Positions 1 to 4,706 of a DNA stretch of 5,137 nucleotides are shown piece after piece. Position 1 is the stretch's first letter, and each line of letters opens with the position of its first letter. Position numbers and translations under genes: made by a program. The stretch is from contig CAZKDJ010000264.1 in assembly GCA_964551295.1 (NCBI GenBank), positions 1 through 5,137 of the forward strand. Direction: 5' to 3'. The stretch is from JAFGED01 sp964551295 (GTDB lineage: Bacteria > Chloroflexota > Anaerolineae > B4-G1). Under the pieces are notes generated by a model. The model was not told the origin of the DNA. It made no database searches and was given only the letters and a program-made list of their open reading frames with translations.

Positions 1-181
1 GCTCGTTCGCGCCATGGTTGGAAGCAGGGTAACTTGCGGCGGTATCCACTTAATTGACGCCCAGGTCAAAGGCGCGTCTGAGGATTTCGACAGCCCGCCC
101 GGGCTTCTTGGGCAAGCGCAGCGCACCAAACCCCAGGGCGGAAACCCTGCCCCCTGTCTTTCCATACTCGCGATATTGCAT
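1..181 (-). pseudogene. Aldo/keto reductase, 5' part, interrupted by an in-frame stop
   Basis: The frame begins at ATG (181-179) behind a perfect AGGAGG (complement of 190-195, 8-base spacing). It reads MQYREYGKTG, then SALGFGALRLP, then RRAFDLGVN, the usual first beta-alpha unit of the aldo/keto reductase TIM barrel. Codon 44 is TAA (52-50), where the family normally has Tyr or a similar residue before the I/V-D-T-A motif. The same frame then continues with VDTAASY to the window edge, which still carries the Asp and Tyr expected of the catalytic tetrad. Reading resumes with no shift, so one base change (TAC or TAT to TAA) explains it. The opening resembles the NADPH-dependent reductase subfamily that often has a C-terminal 4Fe-4S module, but that part lies outside the window. 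It is the last visible gene of the minus-strand operon, 26 bases after the hydrolase. A sequencing error is an alternative to true decay. Confidence 0.75.
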
Positions 182-189
182 TGAGTCAG

Positions 190-195
190 CCTCCT
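190..195 (-). promoter_or_regulatory. Shine-Dalgarno of the aldo/keto reductase
   Basis: AGGAGG on the minus strand lies 8 bases before the ATG at 181, in the short gap after the hydrolase stop. The intact ribosome site argues that the reductase frame was expressed until recently, despite its stop codon. Confidence 0.7.
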
Positions 196-207
196 ACAGC
201 AGCGCGC

Positions 208-966
208 TCAGCTTTGACTTCTGAAGAACGCGCTGACCACCGGAAACACGCGGTTGATCTTGGTGAATTCCTGGTCGTGGGTCAACCCCTCGACGACTTC
301 TGTCTGCACACCGGCTGCGTCCAGTGCAACGCGGTTTGCCTTCACCCAGCCCAGCGTGGACTTGTTCTTTGTGCCGGTCAAGAGCAACACGGGACAACCG
401 ACCTCACCGGGCTCGACGTTGGGCCAATCGCGCATGGCCTGGAAGCAGGCGGCCAGCGCGGGGATCTGTCCCTTGATCTTGCTCTTACTCTCAAGGACAA
501 CACCCTTCCTCGCCGCAAATATCACAGACTTCCACTTTTCCAGAAATCGGTCGATGAACCGGTCGAAATCCGCGTGCACCGCCGGGCCAAAGGGGATGCC
601 GATCACGGCGATGGCCGTCACCCGGTCCGACCAGGCACCAAGGTAGCGGGCGATGCTGCCGCCCAAGCTAAAGCCCCACACGGCAAAATTCCCGGCATCG
701 CAAGCATCCGCGACGGCGTACAGGTCCTCGCAGATCTTGACGATGTCATAGTCGGCAATCTCGTACAACCGGTCACTGTCGCCGTTCCCCCGGACGTCGA
801 CGGTGATGACGGTAAAGTCGTTCCGCAACCGCTCGACGTAGCCAACCTCGTGCCAGTCCCGGCGCGTCTTGCCCGCGCCGTGCAGCAGCATCAAAGCGGG
901 CCCCCTGCCGGTGACGTCATAGGCGACGCGCGTGCCATCTACCGATGTGCTGAACAATGTGGTCAT
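208..966 (-). CDS. Alpha/beta-fold hydrolase
   Basis: This 252-residue protein has the full alpha/beta-hydrolase layout, cytoplasmic with no signal peptide. The oxyanion-hole HG lies at residues 29-30 (LMLLHGAGKT) and the VDVRGNGDSD turn at about 56-65. The nucleophile elbow GFSLGG has Ser100, a lid segment spans about 125-175, strand LLLTGTKN ends at 201, and the catalytic His230 sits in GLTHDQ. The usual acid after the GT of strand 7 is Asn201 (AAC) rather than Asp, so the triad looks incomplete. The substrate cannot be told from sequence; esterase, lactonase and epoxide- or haloalkane-type hydrolases all share this frame. I chose the ATG at 966 over an in-frame ATG at 987 because GGAGGA (974-979, complement) stands 7 bases before it and family members begin near here. 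The gene is third in the minus-strand operon, 66 bases after the DUF4332 gene and 26 bases before the reductase remnant. Confidence 0.9.
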   Translation of the reverse strand: MTTLFSTSVDGTRVAYDVTGRGPALMLLHGAGKTRRDWHEVGYVERLRNDFTVITVDVRGNGDSDRLYEIADYDIVKICEDLYAVADACDAGNFAVWGFSLGGSIARYLGAWSDRVTAIAVIGIPFGPAVHADFDRFIDRFLEKWKSVIFAARKGVVLESKSKIKGQIPALAACFQAMRDWPNVEPGEVGCPVLLLTGTKNKSTLGWVKANRVALDAAGVQTEVVEGLTHDQEFTKINRVFPVVSAFFRSQS

Positions 967-973
967 AGCTTCG

Positions 974-979
974 TCCTCC
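974..979 (-). promoter_or_regulatory. Shine-Dalgarno deciding the hydrolase start
   Basis: GGAGGA on the minus strand lies 7 bases before the ATG at 966. It falls inside the longer frame that would start at 987, which has no comparable site, so the shorter 252-residue product is preferred. Confidence 0.65.
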
Positions 980-1032
980 GCTTTCAATATTCGATCACCT
1001 TGGGGATCTGTAACCTGTTGCTAGACAGGCAC

Positions 1033-1695
1033 TCAGCTCGAAACATAACTAGCGGCCCGTACGAGCCTTTTGATGTCGCGCAGACCAATATTGCCCTTGA
1101 AAAATCTGTTCCCCTCATTGACGCGCATGAGAGCTTTGTGCAAATCCTCGGAATCGGCCGCCGCCACCTTGGAGATGCTGTCGTAGCCAGCCTCCATAAG
1201 CATCCTAGCCGCGGTCGGACTCACCCACTGCACCCTTGTCAAATCAGCCAGCCGAATAAGTGTTTCGAGAATAGCGACGTCCACGCCTGTCGAATCCGCA
1301 AGCTCAGTTCCGCTCTTGACGCTACTTGCCGCCTCGTATAATGCGGCGGTGTTGCGTATTCCGTTTTCTTCGAGCCTCGTGATTTCTTCTTTCGGCAGCC
1401 AGTCAAAGGCTTTCAAGGCAGACGGCTTGGGAAAATAGCCTTCTATTTCCCGCCTGAGCAGGATCAAATACTGCGTGTCTATACCGGTCACGTCAGACAA
1501 GGCTTCGCGGCGCTTGGCGTTCTTGAGCTCGTTCCGCAGACTGGCGAGCGTCGCGATACCCTGTTGTTCAAGTGTCTGCAATTTCGTCTCCAACCCGTCT
1601 AGCAGTGAAACTCGGCTCGGTACAAGGTCGGTTTCCTCGATTCGCTTTTGTAAATCATCAAGACCGACGTTCTCAGCGTCGATGTGATATGCCAT
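1033..1695 (-). CDS. DUF4332 protein with tandem helix-hairpin-helix-like repeats
   Basis: This soluble, helix-rich protein of 220 residues resembles the DUF4332 family, whose members are built from helix-hairpin-helix-like units and have no established reaction. Two internal repeats can be aligned by eye. Residues about 39-82 hold LEQQGIATLASL then LSDVTGIDTQYLILL; residues about 105-150 hold LEENGIRNTAALYEAA then LADSTGVDVAILETLI. A third, more diverged unit (about 158-215) contains ARMLMEAGYDSISKV. The unit pattern is a leucine helix, a G-I turn, a second helix, and T-G-[IV]-D leading into a third helix. No catalytic motif, membrane segment or signal peptide is visible. The start ATG at 1695 lies 3 bases after the trmO stop. 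Its Shine-Dalgarno is inside the last codons of trmO, so translation is probably coupled. Nucleic-acid or protein binding is plausible from the fold but is only inference. Confidence 0.8.
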   Translation of the reverse strand: MAYHIDAENVGLDDLQKRIEETDLVPSRVSLLDGLETKLQTLEQQGIATLASLRNELKNAKRREALSDVTGIDTQYLILLRREIEGYFPKPSALKAFDWLPKEEITRLEENGIRNTAALYEAASSVKSGTELADSTGVDVAILETLIRLADLTRVQWVSPTAARMLMEAGYDSISKVAAADSEDLHKALMRVNEGNRFFKGNIGLRDIKRLVRAASYVSS

Positions 1696-1698
1696 TCC

Positions 1699-2187
1699 CT
1701 ATTCCTCCCCTTCCTCTAATCCTTGCCCCTCCTCCGGCAGCCACTGCGGCCAATCGGCCGCCCATTCAGGCACCCGCACGTCCTTTACTCGATCGGTGAC
1801 CGGGATATAGGGCTTGAGATCGACGATGGGCGTGCCGTCAAAGGCGTCGATGTTGACGATCTCGATCACGCCTCTCTCAGAGTCGACGTGCAATATCTCT
1901 GCCGTGGTCAGCGCGATCGGGTTCGGCCGCACGGGTGAGCGGCAGGCGAACATGCCCAGCACCGGCGCGTCGTAGGGTGCATGCTCGCTCTGCGTAATCC
2001 CGCGGTACATCTCGTCATCGAACCGGCTGAACCACCAGAACACCTGCACGTGACTGAACTTGTCCAGCTCCTTCAGAGCCGGTACGTAGGGCTCTAAGAT
2101 TTCCAGTGTTGTCCGTCCGTCGCTGCGCCTGACATGCCCCACTGGGAAAACCTCATAGACCGTTTCCTTCGCCAATCGCTCACTCAT
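1699..2187 (-). CDS. trmO: tRNA t6A37 N6-methyltransferase, TrmO/TsaA-like single-domain form
   Basis: TrmO transfers a methyl group from S-adenosylmethionine to t6A at position 37 of tRNA, giving m6t6A. Family signatures are clear over residues 14-130: FPVGHVR (14-20), LEPYVPALKELDKFSHV (31-47), VFWWF (49-53), ACRSPVRPNPIAL (81-93) and DAFDGTPIVDLKPYIP (114-129). The SPVRPNPI block lies in the cofactor-binding core of this beta-barrel (TsaA/UPF0066) methyltransferase class. At 162 residues it lacks the separate C-terminal domain of the E. coli enzyme (about 235 residues) and ends in an acidic tail. Short forms are common in archaea and many bacteria, and their exact substrate is less well proven. 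A GGGAGG Shine-Dalgarno (2193-2198, complement) sits 5 bases before the ATG. It is the first gene of the minus-strand operon. The t6A genes tsaE and tsaB lie divergently just beyond the propeller remnant, which supports a tRNA role. Confidence 0.85.
   Translation of the reverse strand: MSERLAKETVYEVFPVGHVRRSDGRTTLEILEPYVPALKELDKFSHVQVFWWFSRFDDEMYRGITQSEHAPYDAPVLGMFACRSPVRPNPIALTTAEILHVDSERGVIEIVNIDAFDGTPIVDLKPYIPVTDRVKDVRVPEWAADWPQWLPEEGQGLEEGEE
1704..1710 (-). promoter_or_regulatory. Shine-Dalgarno of the DUF4332 gene inside trmO
   Basis: GGGGAGG on the minus strand is 8 bases before the ATG at 1695. It is also coding sequence for the Glu/Gly tail of TrmO, so ribosomes finishing trmO would stop almost on top of the next start. 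Confidence 0.65.
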
Positions 2188-2248
2188 TTCATCCTCCCTG
2201 TGACAAGATCGCCGGCATCCTGACCTTCAGGGGCCAGCGTCGCCCCAC

Positions 2249-2257
2249 AGGATAACA
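2249..2257 (-). promoter_or_regulatory. Candidate extended -10 promoter for the trmO operon
   Basis: On the minus strand TGTTATCCT fits the extended -10 form TGnTATAAT, with four of six hexamer bases matching, and no good -35 is seen. It would start RNA near 2242, giving a leader of about 55 bases. That leader holds a small stem, GGGGC pairing with GCCCC (2230-2234 with 2242-2246). This is weak evidence, and it is the best candidate found in the gap. Confidence 0.25.
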
Positions 2258-2342
2258 CGAACGCGAGTAGACTTCTTGACGCCTGTTGCTCGATTTGAGG
2301 AGGAAAACGGAATCGATCGGGTTGAAATCTGACGATTCTTGC

Positions 2343-2379
2343 GCTCATAACGCGCCAGGGAGCTAAAGCTGCTATGAGC
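2343..2379. repeat. 7-base inverted repeat downstream of the propeller remnant
   Basis: GCTCATA (2343-2349) and TATGAGC (2373-2379) are perfect complements separated by 23 bases, with AGCTAAAGCT (2361-2370) as a possible inner hairpin. It lies just after the minus-strand stop at 2385. It could be a leftover transcription terminator, but no T-run follows, so the role is open. Confidence 0.35.
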
Positions 2380-2384
2380 CAGTC

Positions 2385-2705
2385 TCAAGGGGTTTCAAGT
2401 CGAAAGATACCCAAAGGGGTCGCCACATAGATGTTGTGGGGCTCGTTGGGATCGATGGCGACGTCGTAGGCCACCGTCGCACCCTGCAATCCCTCGTCCG
2501 CCGGCTCCCACTGCCGGCCGCCATTACGAGAGACATAGACCCCGCCATAAGTGGCGGCATAGATGACGTCGGGATCGGTTGGATGGATGGCGATGCCGTT
2601 CACGAGCAGGCTCTCCAGCCCTTCGTTGCGCGTCTCCAACATCGTGCAACAGGTGATCTGCTGGCCGCGAGCGAGCCGTTCTACTTGCCTGCTGCGGTTC
2701 GTCAA
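2385..2705 (-). pseudogene. C-terminal remnant of a BNR/sortilin-type beta-propeller protein
   Basis: From about residue 27 of this frame the protein is typical of BNR-type propellers. It reads GLESLLVNGIAIHPTDPDVIY, then AATYGGVYVSRNGGRQWEPADEGL, then AIDPNEPHNIYVAT, and closes with GIFRLETP and a TGA. The repeated form is D-P-x-x-P-x-x-I-Y-x-A-T-x-x-G-[VI]-[YF], with the S-x-x-G-G-x-x-W Asp-box variant. Only about one and a half blades remain, whereas such proteins normally have at least five blades. The first 26 residues (from a TTG at 2705) are basic and unlike the family, and the frame is closed by TAG at 2727-2729. The internal ATG at 2642 has no Shine-Dalgarno. I infer a decayed gene whose front was deleted or rearranged. 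A short standalone protein is possible but unlikely. Confidence 0.6.
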
Positions 2706-2765
2706 ACGACGGTCGTGGAGATCAACCTATTGAACATCACATTGCCATTGAGAGTAGGTCTGAAG

Positions 2766-2802
2766 GCTTTCCTGAAAGCTGCCTGAAGAATTATGATCAG
2801 GC
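2766..2802. repeat. Two adjoining inverted repeats upstream of the tsaE promoter
   Basis: GCTTT/AAAGC (2766-2770 with 2775-2779, 4-base loop) is followed at once by GCCTGA/TCAGGC (2781-2786 with 2797-2802, 10-base spacer). They end 20 bases before the -35 box of tsaE. They might be an operator or part of the end of a lost gene. Neither is followed by a T-run on the plus strand, so they are poor terminators. Confidence 0.3.
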
Positions 2803-2822
2803 CTCAGCTAATCCGACACCGC

Positions 2823-2851
2823 TTGTCGAGCCCGAGCAACAGTTGTATAAT
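2823..2851 (+). promoter_or_regulatory. Promoter of the tsaE-tsaB-rimI operon
   Basis: TTGTCG (2823-2828, four of six matches to TTGACA) and a perfect TATAAT (2846-2851) are separated by exactly 17 bases, the sigma-70-type optimum. RNA would be expected to start around 2857-2860, which is at the tsaE ATG itself. The transcript would therefore be leaderless or nearly so. Confidence 0.7.
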
Positions 2852-2859
2852 CATCTTCG

Positions 2860-3366
2860 ATGGCCCCGATTCTCGACGAACACACTCTTGAATTTGTGAG
2901 CCGCAGTCCCGAGCAAACCCGGCGGCTGGGCGCGCGGCTGGGCGCGCTGTTGAAAGGCGGAGAAGTCGTGTGTATGGAAGGATCGCTGGGTTCTGGCAAG
3001 ACCTGCCTGGCACAGGGTATAGGCCGCGGCTGGGGCGTGAGCCAGACGCTCATCAGCCCGACCTTTGTCCTCGTCCGCGAGTACGCGCGTCCCGACGACG
3101 CCGTCAAGCTCTATCACGTGGACCTGTACCGCATCTCTGGGGCGCAGGAGGCGTTGACCCTTGGGTTGGACGAGTTCCTGGGAGATAACGAGGCCATCTG
3201 CGTCATCGAGTGGGCGGAGCGATCGCGCCCCCTGATACCAGACGAGCACCTGTGGGTCCAGCTAGAGTTCTCCGACCCGATGCGGCGCGCCATGTACTTT
3301 ACGGCGCAGGGTGAGCGCCACACAGCCCTGCTGCGCGAGTTCCGCCAAGCGGCCTTCGGAGCGTAA
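2860..3366 (+). CDS. tsaE: tRNA t6A biosynthesis ATPase TsaE
   Basis: TsaE is the P-loop ATPase that, with TsaB and TsaD, drives transfer of threonylcarbamoyl to A37 of ANN-decoding tRNAs in the cytoplasm. The Walker A loop GSLGSGKT is at residues 41-48. SPTFVLVREY follows at 66-75 (switch-like region), then LYHVDLYR at 84-91 and VIEWAER at 115-121 with the conserved Trp118. The length of 168 residues is normal. The ATG at 2860 is the first possible start, since TAA (2848-2850) closes the frame within the -10 box upstream. The N-terminal strand TLEFVSRS is where the family expects it. No Shine-Dalgarno precedes the ATG, and the predicted RNA start coincides with it, so it appears to be read from a leaderless mRNA. 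tsaB follows after 3 bases. tsaC and tsaD, also needed for t6A, are not in the window. Confidence 0.95.
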   Translation: MAPILDEHTLEFVSRSPEQTRRLGARLGALLKGGEVVCMEGSLGSGKTCLAQGIGRGWGVSQTLISPTFVLVREYARPDDAVKLYHVDLYRISGAQEALTLGLDEFLGDNEAICVIEWAERSRPLIPDEHLWVQLEFSDPMRRAMYFTAQGERHTALLREFRQAAFGA

Positions 3367-3369
3367 CCG

Positions 3370-4026
3370 ATGCTAGTCGCCATCGACACCTCGACCGACA
3401 CCGCCAGCCTGGCGCTACACGACGGGTTCCGGGTGCGGGTGGAGCACACCTGGGAATCCCCGCGCAGGCACACGGTCGAGCTGCTGCCCCGTCTGGTGGC
3501 TGCGCTGGAGCAGTTGGCGCTTGGCGCCAAGCATATCAGCGGGGTGGCGGTGGCCCGCGGGCCGGGCTCCTTCACCGGGCTGCGGGTGGGAATGGCCATG
3601 GCCAAAGGGCTCGCGCTATCCAGAGGGTTGCCTTTGGTCGGCGTACCGACGTTGGACGTGATCGCTGCGGCTCAAGGCAAAAGCCGTCGCACGCTGTGCG
3701 CCGTGCTGCAGGCCGGACGCGGGCGTATCTGCGTCGCTCTCTACCGCTGGAGAAACGGCATGTGGCACGCCCGCGAGGAGCCGCGCCTCACTACATGGCA
3801 AAAGCTGACCCAGGAGATCATCTCCCCCACCCTGCTCTGCGGCGAGGTCAATCCGGCGGGAGCAGAGGCGTTGGCCGCCATTGACGATCTGGTCGTGATC
3901 TTGCCAGCAGCGGCACGGCTGCGGCGAGCGGGCTTCCTGGCAGAAGCAGCCTGGCAGCGGTTGAACCGAGGCGAGATCGATGACCCTGCCACATTGACGC
4001 CCATCTACCTTCAGTATCCCACGTGA
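3370..4026 (+). CDS. tsaB: tRNA t6A biosynthesis protein TsaB
   Basis: TsaB is the inactive ASKHA-fold partner that dimerises with TsaD and lets TsaE dock. The opening MLVAIDTSTDTASLAL is the phosphate-1-type strand-turn of the fold. HTVELLPRLV (34-43) keeps one His where catalytic TsaD has the HxxxH metal pair. The family signature ARGPGSFTGLRVG (62-74), then AKGLALSRGLPLVGVPTLD (78-96), is intact. The C-terminal end PIYLQYP matches the usual P-x-Y-L-[RQ] close. At 218 residues it is close to E. coli TsaB (about 230). Its ATG is 3 bases after the tsaE stop, with GGAG (3358-3361) 8 bases upstream inside tsaE. Its TGA (4024-4026) overlaps the rimI ATG by one base, so the three genes form one translationally linked unit. 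Confidence 0.95.
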   Translation: MLVAIDTSTDTASLALHDGFRVRVEHTWESPRRHTVELLPRLVAALEQLALGAKHISGVAVARGPGSFTGLRVGMAMAKGLALSRGLPLVGVPTLDVIAAAQGKSRRTLCAVLQAGRGRICVALYRWRNGMWHAREEPRLTTWQKLTQEIISPTLLCGEVNPAGAEALAAIDDLVVILPAAARLRRAGFLAEAAWQRLNRGEIDDPATLTPIYLQYPT

Positions 4027-4679
4027 TGCAAGAGCCTTGGCCTTACGCCATACGCCCGATGGAGCCGGGCGACATCCCGTCGGTAGTCGCTATCGACCGG
4101 CTTTCCTTCCCCACCCCCTGGTCTGCATCATCCTACGCATACGAATTGAAGCGCCGCAACGTGTCCCTGTTCTACGTCTTGCTGAGACCGGACTCGGACG
4201 GCGATTCCCCTCCTAAACGAGGCTGGCGTCGCTGGCTGTATAGCGCAACCGGCCGCAGGACACAAAGTCGCGTGATCGGCTACCTGGGTATCAGGCTCCG
4301 AGGCTCGGGGACACACATCAGCACCCTCGCCATCCATCCCGGCTGGCGAGGCAAGGGATTGGGCGAACTCTTGCTACTGACGGCCATAGAACAGTCGGCC
4401 AAGATGGGACGCAGCGTAATAACCCTGGAGGTACGCCCTTCCAATCAGATCGCGCAACGTTTGTATCAAAAGTATGGCTTTCGGTTCACGGGCGTCCACG
4501 AAGGATATTACCGGGACGGTGAGAATGCCTGGCTGATGGCCGTCGAGATAGACCAGGACGCCTACCGCGCGCGACTGGCCAAGCTGCGTCAAGAGATGGA
4601 GTCGCGGCTTTATCAGCACTCGTCCGAAAGCCACAGCGTGAAAACACACGTTGGACAAATCGGTGGGGGTAAGCTATAA
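4026..4679 (+). CDS. rimI: Ribosomal-protein N-terminal alanine acetyltransferase RimI (GNAT)
   Basis: RimI acetylates the N-terminal amine, classically of ribosomal protein bS18, with acetyl-CoA. The GNAT core is clear. IRPMEPGDIPSVVAIDRLSFP (9-29) is motif C/D. HISTLAIHPGWRGKGLGELLL (97-117) holds the acetyl-CoA loop R108-G-K-G-L-G113. LEVRPSN (134-140) has the Glu of the RimI active site, and AQRLYQKYGF (143-152) has the conserved Tyr. At 217 residues it is longer than the usual 150 or so. A basic, Trp-containing insert lies at about 55-82 and a helical, charged tail at about 177-217. I chose ATG 4026, which overlaps the tsaB stop as TGATG; GTG 4023 just before is possible and adds one residue. 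A TsaB-RimI pairing is a common bacterial arrangement. Another N-acetyltransferase substrate cannot be excluded. Confidence 0.92.
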   Translation: MQEPWPYAIRPMEPGDIPSVVAIDRLSFPTPWSASSYAYELKRRNVSLFYVLLRPDSDGDSPPKRGWRRWLYSATGRRTQSRVIGYLGIRLRGSGTHISTLAIHPGWRGKGLGELLLLTAIEQSAKMGRSVITLEVRPSNQIAQRLYQKYGFRFTGVHEGYYRDGENAWLMAVEIDQDAYRARLAKLRQEMESRLYQHSSESHSVKTHVGQIGGGKL

Positions 4680-4680
4680 T
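4652..4680 (+). promoter_or_regulatory. Promoter overlapping the 3' end of rimI
   Basis: TGGACA (4652-4657, five of six matches to TTGACA) and a perfect TATAAT (4675-4680) are spaced by 17 bases. The -10 box contains the rimI stop codon TAA (4677-4679). RNA would start near 4687, about 20 bases before the next ATG, leaving just enough leader for its AAGGAGG. It gives the zinc-ribbon gene its own transcription in addition to any readthrough from tsaE. Confidence 0.75.
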
Positions 4681-4695
4681 CAAAGTCGCGGCAAC

Positions 4696-4702
4696 AAGGA
4701 GG
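4696..4702 (+). promoter_or_regulatory. Shine-Dalgarno of the zinc-ribbon-like gene
   Basis: AAGGAGG is a near-perfect ribosome site with a short 4-base spacing to the ATG at 4707. It fixes the start of the last gene and suggests strong translation. Confidence 0.7.
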
Positions 4703-4706
4703 CACG

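Larger units (their letters stand above)
2188..2859. other. Region between the divergent operons without an intact gene
   Basis: About 670 bases separate trmO from tsaE. Within them I find only the propeller remnant (2385-2705), a weak candidate promoter for trmO (2249-2257), inverted repeats at 2343-2379 and 2766-2802, and the tsaE promoter (2823-2851). No tRNA, riboswitch-like fold or convincing rho-independent terminator is visible. No other reading frame here resembles a protein family. Confidence 0.6.

Noticed and set aside
50..52. Recoding of the TAA as an amino acid in the aldo/keto reductase
   Set aside because: Known stop recoding in bacteria uses TGA (selenocysteine) or TAG (pyrrolysine), and no stem-loop element is evident. 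Other genes here end normally with TAA (tsaE, rimI).
1014..1029. CCTGT/ACAGG inverted repeat between the DUF4332 gene and the hydrolase
   Set aside because: Only five base pairs with a 6-base loop and no T-run on the minus strand. The 66-base gap and common direction still favour a continuous operon.
181..1341. A plus-strand open frame of 386 codons
   Set aside because: It lies antisense to the hydrolase and DUF4332 genes, both of which have clear family motifs and ribosome sites. Its protein resembles no family and has no Shine-Dalgarno; it is a composition-driven shadow.
2297..2322. GAGGAGG followed by a possible TTG start on the plus strand
   Set aside because: The spacing is too long and the frame closes after about 15 codons; not a gene.
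2436..2786. A plus-strand open frame of 116 codons over the propeller remnant
   Set aside because: It is the mirror of the propeller frame, with no family resemblance; the Asp-box and Y-A-A-T motifs are on the minus strand.
2790..2795. CATAAT on the minus strand as a -10 box for the propeller remnant
   Set aside because: No acceptable -35 lies 16-18 bases upstream (TGTCGG at best), and the remnant has no intact start to serve.
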